A program made the translations under genes and the position numbers. The notes under the pieces were generated by a model. That model searched no databases and had not been told where the DNA came from. It saw nothing but the letters and a program-made list of their open reading frames with translations. From Rhodospirillaceae bacterium (lineage in GTDB: Bacteria > Pseudomonadota > Gammaproteobacteria > Steroidobacterales > Rariloculaceae), in NCBI GenBank assembly GCA_024640685.1, contig JAHEEN010000006.1, positions 1 through 40,717 of the forward strand: a stretch of 40,717 bases of DNA, written 5' to 3'. The first letter of the stretch is position 1. The number at the start of each line of letters is the position of its first letter. Positions 11,062 through 19,946 of this stretch are shown one piece after another.

Positions 11062-11221
11062 TCCCCAGCCGCAATCGAACGGGGTCAGCAGTGAGCCGTT
11101 TGTAGCGCATTACCTTCTCGGTATCTACCTATTGGTAGCCACCTGGGCAGCCCGCATCTTTGCGGTATGCGCCATTCCAACCAAACGAATGGCGGTAACC
11201 TAAGAACGAGGAAACCAACAG

Positions 11222-11671
11222 ATGCAGATCGGCGAAATATGCAGACGTGAAGTCGCTACGATCGACAAATCCGCGTCGATATTCGATGCCGCGCGCCTGA
11301 TGCGCTCCGAGCATGTCGGCGACTTGATCGTCGCCGACGGTGGCGGCAAGCGGTGTCGACCGCTCGGCATCGTTACCGATCGCGATCTCGTCGTGGAGCT
11401 CCTGGCCAAGGAAGTCGATCTGGACTCGGTGAACGTTGGCGACGTTGCAAGCCCACGAATGGTAACGGCGCCAAGCGATGCCGATCTGCTCGAGACGCTG
11501 CGACTCATGAGCGTCAAAGGCGTGCGGCGAATCCCGGTGCTCGACAGCGAAGGCTACCTGTTCGGCATCCTGAGCGCCGCCGAAGTTCTCGATGCCCTCA
11601 AGGATCAGCTAACGCTGCTGCAGGCGCTTTCTAGCCGCCGGGTCGAGCGCGAGCGCAGCGTCCGCGATTAG
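11222..11671 (+). CDS. Tandem CBS-domain protein
   Basis: MQIGEICRREVATIDKSASIFDAARLMRSEHVGDLIVAD...GIVTDRDLVVELLAKEVD...VKGVRRIPVLDSEGYLFGILSAAEVL; upstream Shine-Dalgarno-like gaggaaacc. Confidence 0.9.
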   Translation: MQIGEICRREVATIDKSASIFDAARLMRSEHVGDLIVADGGGKRCRPLGIVTDRDLVVELLAKEVDLDSVNVGDVASPRMVTAPSDADLLETLRLMSVKGVRRIPVLDSEGYLFGILSAAEVLDALKDQLTLLQALSSRRVERERSVRD

Positions 11672-11691
11672 CTTCAACAGCAGATCGCTGC

Positions 11692-12609
11692 CTACGACGG
11701 CGGTCCGACGAGCAGCACGTCGCAGTGCGCGTTGGCAACGATATCCTCGACGGTGCTACCGAGCATCCGCTCCTCGATACCCCGCTTCAGCCTCCCCATG
11801 ACGATCAAGTCGACATCTCGGTCTTCGATGATCTGCGCGAGGCCGTCGCCTGGATCGCCAGGCACCAATAGCACATCGTCACCGTGCAGGCCGTAATCGG
11901 CCACGAGCTCGAGGACGGCCTGACGATGCACGTGCTCGATATTCTCAGCGCCGTAGTAGACGCCAGGCAGCACCTCGACGGCCGATGCCAGGTCGTACAG
12001 CGCCGGGTCTGGAAAAACGTGCGCCGCGAGAAACTCCGACCCGGCGGCCCGCGACAGCAGCGCGCCGTACTCGAGAATCCGACGGTCGATGCCCTCCGGC
12101 TGTGAGTGGCGATGCAACGGGTCGATCGCAACCAAGATCGTCTCGTAGCCCTCGAACTGCGGATCGCGCGCGAGCAGAACAGCGCATGGGCAGTTCCGCA
12201 TCAGCTGCCAATCGACTCGTGACAAGCGCGTATGCGGTCGCACACCGCCGTGACGCGTACCGACGACCAGCAGATCGGCGCCCCAGCGACGAACCTCGTC
12301 GATGACGACGTCTTCGACCGGCTGACCCCAGCGTACCTCGTGCGCAGCATCGACACCCCAGTCCTCGAGCGAGCGAGCCAGATCGGCGAGCACTGCGTGC
12401 TCACACTGAATCAAGCCGACCTGGGCAGATAGCGCCTGTCGCTCTCCTTTGGCAATGCCCACAGCAACCTCGGTGTCGAACACGCAACTCAAGAGCCGAA
12501 GCTCGGCGCCGAGTCGCTCGGATAAAAACCGAGCATGGTACGTCGACAGCGGCAAACCAGCCTGCCAGGGCTTGAGTGCCGCGAGAACTCGTCGAATCTG
12601 GATGCTCAT
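11692..12609 (-). CDS. Tandem universal stress protein (UspE-like)
   Basis: Two Usp halves: DLLVVGTRHGGVRPHTRLSRVDWQLMRNCPCAVLLA and DLIVMGRLKRGIEERMLGSTVEDIVANAHCDVLLV. Confidence 0.9.
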   Translation of the reverse strand: MSIQIRRVLAALKPWQAGLPLSTYHARFLSERLGAELRLLSCVFDTEVAVGIAKGERQALSAQVGLIQCEHAVLADLARSLEDWGVDAAHEVRWGQPVEDVVIDEVRRWGADLLVVGTRHGGVRPHTRLSRVDWQLMRNCPCAVLLARDPQFEGYETILVAIDPLHRHSQPEGIDRRILEYGALLSRAAGSEFLAAHVFPDPALYDLASAVEVLPGVYYGAENIEHVHRQAVLELVADYGLHGDDVLLVPGDPGDGLAQIIEDRDVDLIVMGRLKRGIEERMLGSTVEDIVANAHCDVLLVGPPS

Positions 12610-12796
12610 GGTCGAAGCCGGCCGCTACGCCCCCGTCAATGCGCGATGAATCGTCAACAACGACTGTAGGGCATCGATGCCGTCTGCGAGTATCCGAATT
12701 GATACTTACACGACCGTCGTGCTGGGTCATCGGCCTGCCTACACAGCCCAAGGGGCGTGACCCGAATCGTTTCGATCTTGTATATCATCCAGACCG

Positions 12797-13957
12797 ATGA
12801 CCGTTGACTCACTGAATCGATTCGCCGCGCAGAAGCTCGAGCAGTTGACGGCGACGAGCCTACACCGCAAGCTCGTGCCGACTCGCGCTCTGACGGCTGG
12901 GGTCGTTCACCGAGATGATCGCGAGCTCGTCTCGTTTGCAAGCAACGACTATTTGGGGCTCTGCCGACATCGAGAGACGACGGCGGCGAATCTGGCCGCG
13001 ACGCGCGCAGCCGGCACGGGCTCCGGCGCGTCGCGACACGTCACCGGCGAGCATCCGTTGTACGGCAAGCTCGAGCGCGCGCTTGCTGCTTTCAAAGGCA
13101 CAGAGGATGCCGTCGTATTCGGCAGCGGTTATCTCGCGAACATCGGCATTGTTCCGGCATTGATTGGCCGCGACGACCTGATCGTCATCGATGAGCTCTG
13201 CCACAGCTGCCTGTATGCAGGCGCAACGCTGGCCCGCGCGAAAGTCGTCACTTTCGAGCACAACGACGCGAGCTCGGCAGCCGCGCTGATCGATCGCCAT
13301 CGAGCCAATCACCCGCGCTGCCTGATTCTGACCGAAGGCGTATTCAGCATGGATGGCGATCGCGCGCCACTTCGAGATCTGCTGGATATCGCTGCACGAA
13401 CGGACGCCTGGCTGATGGTCGATGACGCCCATGGTGTCGGCGTCGTCGAAAACGGTCGCGGATCGGTGATCGACAACGGCAGACCGCTAGCAATTCCCCT
13501 GCAGATGGGAACGCTGTCCAAAGCCGTTGGCGCTTACGGCGGCTATCTGTGCACGTCACGCGACGTCGCGGACTTGATTCGGAACCGGGCCCGCAGCCTG
13601 ATATACACGACGGCTCTGCCACCCGGCGTCCTCGCAGCCGCGCTAAAAGGCATCGAGATCATCGCATCTGACGCCGAGCTTGTCGCAAAGCCACTTGAAA
13701 ATGCGCAACGCTTCGCGGCACTGTGCGCGCTCCCGCCGCCGCAGAGCGCGATCGTGCCGATCCTGCTCGAGACACCGGAGCGCGCGCTCGAGGCGAGTCG
13801 ACAGCTCGAGCAACAAGGCTATCTAGCCGTAGCGATACGGCCGCCGACCGTGCCGGAAGGCACGGCGCGGCTGCGCTGTGCGTTCTCCGCAACGCATACG
13901 CTCGAGCAGGTCGAGGGCCTTGCCGCCGCGATGACGCAGGTGCTAGCCACGTTGTGA
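12797..13957 (+). CDS. bioF: 8-amino-7-oxononanoate synthase
   Basis: SFASNDYLGLCRHRE, GTGSGASRHVTGEHPLYGKLERALAAFKGTEDAVVFGSGYLANIG, MVDDAHGVGVVENGRGS, GTLSKAVGAYGGYLC. Confidence 0.96.
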   Translation: MTVDSLNRFAAQKLEQLTATSLHRKLVPTRALTAGVVHRDDRELVSFASNDYLGLCRHRETTAANLAATRAAGTGSGASRHVTGEHPLYGKLERALAAFKGTEDAVVFGSGYLANIGIVPALIGRDDLIVIDELCHSCLYAGATLARAKVVTFEHNDASSAAALIDRHRANHPRCLILTEGVFSMDGDRAPLRDLLDIAARTDAWLMVDDAHGVGVVENGRGSVIDNGRPLAIPLQMGTLSKAVGAYGGYLCTSRDVADLIRNRARSLIYTTALPPGVLAAALKGIEIIASDAELVAKPLENAQRFAALCALPPPQSAIVPILLETPERALEASRQLEQQGYLAVAIRPPTVPEGTARLRCAFSATHTLEQVEGLAAAMTQVLATL

Positions 13958-14616
13958 GCACGCTGTTCATCACAGGCTCGGGCACCGGCGTTGGCAAGAC
14001 GCTCGTGACACAACTGATTGTGACGGCATTACGACACCGCCGGCGAAACGTGCACGCGCTGAAGCCGATCGTCTCCGGATTCGATGTTAGCGCGCCCGAG
14101 GAGAGTGACACGGCCCAACTACTCGATGCACTGGGAATGACACTCAATACGCCGAATCTCGACGCGGTCAGCCCCTGGCGATTTGCCGCGCCGTTGTCGC
14201 CCGATATGGCTTCCCGACGCGAGGGCCGCACGATCCCATTCGACGAGCTCGTCGGCTTCTGCTCGCGGCAAACAGCCGACACGACGGTCATCGAGGGCGT
14301 CGGCGGCGTCATGGTTCCGCTCGATGAAAGTCATACGGTCATCGACTGGATTGCTGCCGTTGCCTGTCCGACCATACTCGTGACTGGCAGCTACCTCGGC
14401 GCAATAAGTCACACGCTGACGGCGCTCGAGACGTTGTCGGCTCAACGCATCGAGGTTCGCGCGATCATCGTCAGCGAATCCGTCGAGCAGCCGGTGCCGC
14501 TGGTCGAGACCGCCGAGACAATCACGCGCCACGCTGGCGGCACGGCAGTTACGATGCTGCCGCGCTTATCGAAGCGCGCGCAAGCACCTGATCTCATAGC
14601 CGCACTCGATCTGTAG
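13954..14616 (+). CDS. bioD: Dethiobiotin synthetase
   Basis: GTG start overlapping the bioF stop (GTGA): STLFITGSGTGVGKTLVTQLIVTALRHRRRNVHALKPIVSGF...VIEGVGGVMVPLDESHTVIDWIAAV. Confidence 0.93.
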   Translation: MSTLFITGSGTGVGKTLVTQLIVTALRHRRRNVHALKPIVSGFDVSAPEESDTAQLLDALGMTLNTPNLDAVSPWRFAAPLSPDMASRREGRTIPFDELVGFCSRQTADTTVIEGVGGVMVPLDESHTVIDWIAAVACPTILVTGSYLGAISHTLTALETLSAQRIEVRAIIVSESVEQPVPLVETAETITRHAGGTAVTMLPRLSKRAQAPDLIAALDL

Positions 14617-14617
14617 C

Positions 14618-14648
14618 AAAAAAAAGGGCGGTGCCGTCGGCACCGCCC
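14618..14648 (-). terminator. Rho-independent terminator for the minus-strand cluster
   Basis: Perfect 10-bp stem GGGCGGTGCC-gtc-GGCACCGCCC (14626-14648) flanked by an A8 tract at 14618-14625, which reads as a U-tract on the minus transcript; no T-tract on the plus side. Confidence 0.85.
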
Positions 14649-14673
14649 CAACTGGACGCTTGTGCTCGGTGCC

Positions 14674-15399
14674 CTACTCCTGAGCGACGCGTCCGTCCGT
14701 ACCAGCCGGAATGAGCGTCAGTTGGACGCGACGATCGAGCGCCATGCCATCGAGGTCCTGGATTGCAGCCACCGCATCGCTCTCGCCATAAGCATCGACG
14801 ATGATCTGGCCTGCAGGCACACCAGCGCGAAGCAAGATATCGCGCACCGTCGCGGCGCGATGAGCCGACAGCTGCGCATTGAACTCCGGATTGCCGCGCG
14901 CATCGGCATGACCCTCGACATGCACGAGCAGATCGTCCATATCGGCGATGAGCTCTGCGAGGCGCGCTAGGCGCTCGCGAGTGATATCAGCTAGCTCGCT
15001 CGCACCGGTCTTGAACAGTATCTGCACGTCCAGGGCATCGCGAACTCGCTCGCGCATCGCCATCGATTCGCGGCGATGCGTCGAAGTCGCGCGGCTCAGC
15101 CGGCGCTCGCTGTCGATGACCGCTTCGTTCAAGCTCGCGGCTGTGGCCTCGGCTTCCTGCCAACGCGCCTCGAAGTCGTTTCGCTCGCGACGCTCGGTGT
15201 CGAACTCGTCACCGAGCCAACCGCCGAGCGCAGCCCCGATGACGAGTCCCATCGGCCCGCCGGCCAAGCCGCCGACGATCGCTCCGCCGGCCAGACCGAC
15301 ACGCTCCTTCGAATGATCCTCTGCACCCGACTCGGCCGTCCATCCGGTCGTGGCAAACGTCAGCGCCGTCAGCGCCGTTATGATGATTTTCCTCGTCAT
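14674..15399 (-). CDS. OmpA-like C-terminal domain protein with signal peptide, glycine-zipper segment and coiled coil (PdsO-like)
   Basis: Signal MTRKIIITALTALTFATTGWTA; GLAGGAIVGGLAGGPMGLVIGAALGGWLG; OmpA motif LLVHVEGHADARGNPEFNAQLSAHRAATVRDILLRAGVPAGQI...GESDAVA...DRRVQLTL. Confidence 0.88.
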   Translation of the reverse strand: MTRKIIITALTALTFATTGWTAESGAEDHSKERVGLAGGAIVGGLAGGPMGLVIGAALGGWLGDEFDTERRERNDFEARWQEAEATAASLNEAVIDSERRLSRATSTHRRESMAMRERVRDALDVQILFKTGASELADITRERLARLAELIADMDDLLVHVEGHADARGNPEFNAQLSAHRAATVRDILLRAGVPAGQIIVDAYGESDAVAAIQDLDGMALDRRVQLTLIPAGTDGRVAQE

Positions 15400-15586
15400 G
15401 GCTACGCTCCTTTGAGTCGCCCGTGCCCTATTGCACGGGACAGATTAGAGCGCGACGAGATGGCGACCCGATGTGGAAATCGGGCGCTGACTGGATCAAA
15501 TATGATCAATTGTGGCAGGCGAGCGCGTGCAGCGACGCCCACCCGGATTCCTGCCCGGGCAGCCGGTCAGTTTTCGGATCTAGGGT

Positions 15587-16594
15587 CTAGCCGCGCAGCG
15601 ACGGCAGCGCGACGAACGTGCCACCGTTACGCTGGCACAACTCGCGCATCAGTACCGCAAAACGCGCCGACGATAGCAGCTCGCCGTTGGCAACCTCGTA
15701 GTAGACCGGAAACGCGACGGCATGAATTCGCACTCGACGCGCGCCGTCGAGTCCGACCCGGTTACGGCGGTCGACCTCGCGCACAACGGCGTTGATCGAG
15801 CCTGATGAGAAATCGTCACTGTAGACGTAGAGGCTGATTTTCTTTTCCGGGTCGTAGAAAGCCCCGATCGCTTCGAGGATGCCCTCGCGGGGACTCGAGT
15901 TCGAAAACGCATTCCAGTTGCGCAGCGAGTCCATGATCGCCTCGCGTCGTCCCGGCGTATCCGGAATCCACTCGTTGCGATAGCTCTTGAACATGTACTC
16001 ACCCATGTCATTCATGACCTGGATGCCCTTGACCTGAGGATAGACTTCGAGCGTCTCGCGAATCTGCTGCTGCACACGGTCCCATGCATAGCGCTGCATG
16101 CTGCCCGACGTATCGATGATGAACACGATGTACTCGCTATCGACCGGAATGCCGCCAACAACATAGTCATCCGGGTCCGGGCGATAGTTGGCGAGCAGGC
16201 GCTGCATTTCTTCGGTAAGCCGTTGCTTGGCCTGCGCGAGGCGACCAGCCAGCTCCGAGGAAATAGACGCGTCGTCCTCGCTGGCGAGAACGGCCGCGCG
16301 AATGCGCACCAGCTCCTCTTGCAGCTGCGCTATCTGAATTTCGTCGGTCTCGACGCTCTGTTCGGTCATCAGGCGCTCACGCTGAACGACATCGGTCTCG
16401 CCGACGATGTCATTGAGCTCTTCTTGGTAACGAACGATCAAGCCCTCGAGCTCGGTGTGAGTCTCCTCGAGCCTGACCGGCTCGAACATCTTCGTGATGA
16501 CCAACAGCAGGATAACGGCACCGAAACCGCACACGATGACGTCGAGAAACGACAGGCTCGTCGCCTCGACGTCACGCCTCCGCCTTTTCGTCAT
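15587..16594 (-). CDS. vWA-domain protein with N-terminal ExbD/TolR-like TM segment and coiled coil (paralog 2)
   Basis: MTKRRRRDVEATSLSFLDVIVCGFGAVILLLVITKMF...; MIDAS-type YIVFIIDTSGSMQ; ATGA overlap (16591-16594) with the upstream gene. The ORF-track start at 16651 is probably too early. Confidence 0.83.
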   Translation of the reverse strand: MTKRRRRDVEATSLSFLDVIVCGFGAVILLLVITKMFEPVRLEETHTELEGLIVRYQEELNDIVGETDVVQRERLMTEQSVETDEIQIAQLQEELVRIRAAVLASEDDASISSELAGRLAQAKQRLTEEMQRLLANYRPDPDDYVVGGIPVDSEYIVFIIDTSGSMQRYAWDRVQQQIRETLEVYPQVKGIQVMNDMGEYMFKSYRNEWIPDTPGRREAIMDSLRNWNAFSNSSPREGILEAIGAFYDPEKKISLYVYSDDFSSGSINAVVREVDRRNRVGLDGARRVRIHAVAFPVYYEVANGELLSSARFAVLMRELCQRNGGTFVALPSLRG

Positions 16595-17682
16595 GGCCAA
16601 TCCTCCGATGGCGCCATCATCGATCCGCCCGTTTTGAGCGCCAGCCACCAATAAGCAGGGGCCGCCTGCGGATCGCCTTCCATAGCGTACAGGATAATGT
16701 TGACAGGGACATTGAACGGAAGATCGCGCACGGCCCGATTGAAGTGACCCATGCGCTCACGCCCGGTGACGCCGGCGCGCACAGGCAATGTCTCACCGAC
16801 CGTCGGCAGGCCATCGGCGAGCAAATAGATATTGTCCGGCTTCGGATCGAGCGGCCGCAGCGCCGCAAATGCAGCCGCGAGGCTCGTCGGACCGTTCGGC
16901 GGCATCTCCCGCAGGGCCTGCACAGCTTCCTCGAGCTGACTGCCGTCGGTGACGCGCAACCACTGGCCGTCGCTGCCCTCGATCAACGGCCATGCCGTGT
17001 CGTTGTAAGCGAAAATCTGAAACTGCGTGCCGGGCTGAATCTGCGTCGTCAACCAATCGACGGTATTGATAACCTGCTGCCATTTGCGCGACGCGATCTG
17101 CTGCTCGACGGGCATGTTGCGTCGCCGAATGATGTTAACGATCGTGCGGTCCAGCATGCTCGAGGATGCGTCGACCAGGATGACCACGCGCTCACCGCCC
17201 ATGCGCAGCCCCGTCAAATACTGTCGATTGCCGTCACCGGTGAAGCTACGAATGCGATTGCCCGCGCGATCCGGCGTAATGCTCGCGGCCGACAGCCGCT
17301 CGGTCTCTGCTTGCAGCTGCTCGAGCTCGGAACGCAGCCGCTCGATAGCTTCCTCTTGAGATTCGGTCGTCGCGGTCATGTTACTGAACTCGGATTCGGT
17401 CAGCTGAATCTCGGTAACCATCTCCTGCTTGAGCCCGCGCAACACAGCCCATTGCTCGATCAGGTCGGCTAGATCCTGTTTGAGCTGGACGAGGTTCTTT
17501 CGCCCCGTCAGCACCTTGAGCTCCATGCGGTTCACTTCAGCGGCGAGGTCGTCGAGTATGACTTCGCGGCGCTGATCGATATTGGCGTTGATGATCATGA
17601 AGAACAGAATCACGGCGCCGAAACCGCAGGTCATTGCGTCGAGAAACGCGAGCGAGAAAACGTTCGTCTGTCTACGCGCCAT
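16591..17682 (-). CDS. vWA-domain protein with N-terminal ExbD/TolR-like TM segment and coiled coil (paralog 1)
   Basis: MARRQTNVFSLAFLDAMTCGFGAVILFFMIINANID..., long coiled coil, MIDAS-type VVILVDASSSML, PPNGPTSLAAAF, IYLLADGLPT. Confidence 0.85.
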   Translation of the reverse strand: MARRQTNVFSLAFLDAMTCGFGAVILFFMIINANIDQRREVILDDLAAEVNRMELKVLTGRKNLVQLKQDLADLIEQWAVLRGLKQEMVTEIQLTESEFSNMTATTESQEEAIERLRSELEQLQAETERLSAASITPDRAGNRIRSFTGDGNRQYLTGLRMGGERVVILVDASSSMLDRTIVNIIRRRNMPVEQQIASRKWQQVINTVDWLTTQIQPGTQFQIFAYNDTAWPLIEGSDGQWLRVTDGSQLEEAVQALREMPPNGPTSLAAAFAALRPLDPKPDNIYLLADGLPTVGETLPVRAGVTGRERMGHFNRAVRDLPFNVPVNIILYAMEGDPQAAPAYWWLALKTGGSMMAPSEDWP

Positions 17683-19084
17683 GATCTAGCTCCACGCGTA
17701 TGACTTGCAATTGCTCGCCTGGCGAGCCGATTCGAATCACATCGGCGGGCTGCAGCGCAGTCTCGCCGGAGATCCGCTTCTCATTGACGAACGTGCCGAA
17801 GCGGCTCATGTCGATGAGCTTGAGTTCGCCGTCCCGTCGAACCAACTCGCAATGCGCGCGCGAAACGCCACTCTGCCCACCGTTCAGCACAATTGTGCGG
17901 CGCTCGGGGCTTTGCTCTCGACCGATCACGAGTCCCTGAGCGTCGACGCCATACGCAGTGCCGCGATAGACGATATGGCTCGGCAACTCGACCTCGCTCG
18001 TCGCGTCACGCTCACCGCCTTCCTGCGCGCTCGGCGCTTCCGCGCGACTCCGCACGGGCGTGGTGACGGCTGCGCGACGCCATGGCAGACGCTTCAGCAG
18101 CCGGATACCGCCGCCGCTTGCGCCAAGCGTATCGGCGTTACGCGCAACACTGACCGGACCGCTCGCGCGCTCGAGCGCAACGACCGTCGAATCGTCAAGA
18201 CGTTCGAGCGCCGTGATGACGCCGGGGACGGCCGCTAATCGATCTGTCAGCTGCACGACCAACGGCGCGCCCGGCTCGCGGCACTGCGCGACGAACTGCA
18301 CGAGCGCGCGATGAAAGCCAGCCAACGTGCCCATCAGCTGATCGCGGGAAACCTCGACTTCGAGCGTTTCGCCATCGTGCGGTAAGCTCAGATTGATTGC
18401 GCTGGCCTGGCCATCGAGCTCGGCAAGCCAATTGGAGAGCCGGTCGTAAACGAGCTGCTCACTGGACGCGCTGTGAAACGGATCGAAACGAGTCGCAAGC
18501 ACGAACAGCTCGGCAACGCGCTTGGCCAGCTGATCGGTGACGGTCGCAATGCCGACGTTCTCGAGCGACTGCTCCTCTGTGGCGGCAACGTCGTCGCTCT
18601 GCTCGAGTTGCGTTGCGCTGATTCGGTGTAGGCCGGCATCGATGTGCAGCAGCTGCGCATCGGGATAGGGCGTCTCCGCCGCGGCCACCGAGGCCGTAAT
18701 CATCGCGCGGACTTGGATTTCGGACTCCTGCGCAAGACCGAGCAGGACACCGAGTTGCTCGCGACCGTAGTGACCCGGGACGACAAACACGCAGTCTCGA
18801 TCGGCACCGCCGTGCGTCGACCACAGCGCCGACAGCTGCGCGTAGGCAAGCTCCGCGGCACTGCCGATCCCATCGATGCCGGCAGTATCCGGTGCGACGC
18901 TCAGCACATCCCAGAACCGGTTGCTGCTCTGCCGTGGGTGGAGCCGCGCATTCGCGTACGCCTCGCGACCGGTCGCGATCGTGCTCGCATCGACAAACGC
19001 ATAGCCCGGCTCGACGGCTAGCATACCGGACGCGTCGGCAACGACGAGCCCTGCATCGTTGATTTCAATGACGACTGTCGACAT
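17672..19084 (-). CDS. ASKHA (Hsp70/actin-like) fold protein with C-terminal FHA domain
   Basis: N-terminal MSTVVIEINDAGLVVADASG...GREAYANARLHPRQSSNRFWDVLS; CVFVVPGHYGREQLGVLLGLAQESEIQVRAMITASVAAAE...LLHIDAGLHRISATQL; VVQLTDRLAAVPGVITALERL. C-terminal FHA: LVIGREQSPERRTIVLNGGQSGVSRAHCELVRRDGELKLIDMSRFGTFVNEKRI. Confidence 0.75.
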   Translation of the reverse strand: MSTVVIEINDAGLVVADASGMLAVEPGYAFVDASTIATGREAYANARLHPRQSSNRFWDVLSVAPDTAGIDGIGSAAELAYAQLSALWSTHGGADRDCVFVVPGHYGREQLGVLLGLAQESEIQVRAMITASVAAAETPYPDAQLLHIDAGLHRISATQLEQSDDVAATEEQSLENVGIATVTDQLAKRVAELFVLATRFDPFHSASSEQLVYDRLSNWLAELDGQASAINLSLPHDGETLEVEVSRDQLMGTLAGFHRALVQFVAQCREPGAPLVVQLTDRLAAVPGVITALERLDDSTVVALERASGPVSVARNADTLGASGGGIRLLKRLPWRRAAVTTPVRSRAEAPSAQEGGERDATSEVELPSHIVYRGTAYGVDAQGLVIGREQSPERRTIVLNGGQSGVSRAHCELVRRDGELKLIDMSRFGTFVNEKRISGETALQPADVIRIGSPGEQLQVIRVELDHGA

Positions 19085-19110
19085 AGCCTGGATGCCTTTA
19101 CCTGCACGGC

Positions 19111-19914
19111 CTAGCGATCACGCGCCTGCATGTGGCGGATCAAGTTGTGGTCGATGTACGTCTGCGTATCGAACACGAGGCGTTCCTGCAGCGACTGCAG
19201 CTGGTGCACGAGGAACATGACGACGATCGAGATCAACAGCGCAATGAACGTCGAATTGAACGCCGTGCCCAGACTCTCGGTTACGCCTGCAATATCACCG
19301 TCGACGGCTCTGTGCGCCTGACCGAGCGCATCGCCGATACCGCGAACGGTGCCGATAAATCCGACCGACGGAATCGCCCAAGCGATGTAGCGAATCATCG
19401 AGAGCTCCGACTCGAGGCGCTCGCCTTCCGACTCACAAAGCGTCTTCGCGATCGAGGACACGTCCTGCACGTTGCGTGTCGACCCGAATCGCTCGAGCGA
19501 TGTCAACAGCACGCGCGGCAGCAACATGTCTCGCAGCCGATCAGGCATTGCCTGAATCGTCCGCGCATACTCGCGCGTATCCTCGGGCAATATCCGCACA
19601 CCGTCGCGCACTGGAACGAGCTCGCGCAGCAACAGTGATCGCTCTGAGATCGCGCTCGAGGCTTTGTAGCCCATGATTGCAAATGCCCATAGCATCAATA
19701 CAAAGCACGCCTCTTGCTCGAAGTCCCTGATCAAAACCCAGACTGAACGCTCCGGCGTGTAATTCTCTTCCTCTTGGACGCGCAATGACTGCTCGGCCAA
19801 GACATCGGTCGCACGCGGCCGCACGACGGTCACGTACGTCGCATGAATGATGATCACCGCAATGATTAATGCGAATACTTGATAGAGAAACTCTGTCGAG
19901 AAAGTACGCTTCAT
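19111..19914 (-). CDS. MotA/TolQ/ExbB-family proton channel-like protein
   Basis: About 4 TM segments; signature IRYIAWAIPSVGFIGTVRGIGDALGQA...VTESLGTAFNSTFIALLISIVVMFLVHQLQ. Confidence 0.85.
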   Translation of the reverse strand: MKRTFSTEFLYQVFALIIAVIIIHATYVTVVRPRATDVLAEQSLRVQEEENYTPERSVWVLIRDFEQEACFVLMLWAFAIMGYKASSAISERSLLLRELVPVRDGVRILPEDTREYARTIQAMPDRLRDMLLPRVLLTSLERFGSTRNVQDVSSIAKTLCESEGERLESELSMIRYIAWAIPSVGFIGTVRGIGDALGQAHRAVDGDIAGVTESLGTAFNSTFIALLISIVVMFLVHQLQSLQERLVFDTQTYIDHNLIRHMQARDR

Positions 19915-19946
19915 GGGCCGCTACAACTCCTACGCGACTCGCGCCG

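Noticed and set aside
14674-15399. Complete proteobacterial dedicated sortase system
   Set aside because: The OmpA protein is PdsO-like, but no sortase, no sortase-target motif and no PdsR/PdsS two-component genes were seen.
16744-17472. 242-aa plus-strand ORF
   Set aside because: Shadow of the vWA gene on the opposite strand; Arg/Leu-rich with no recognisable motif.
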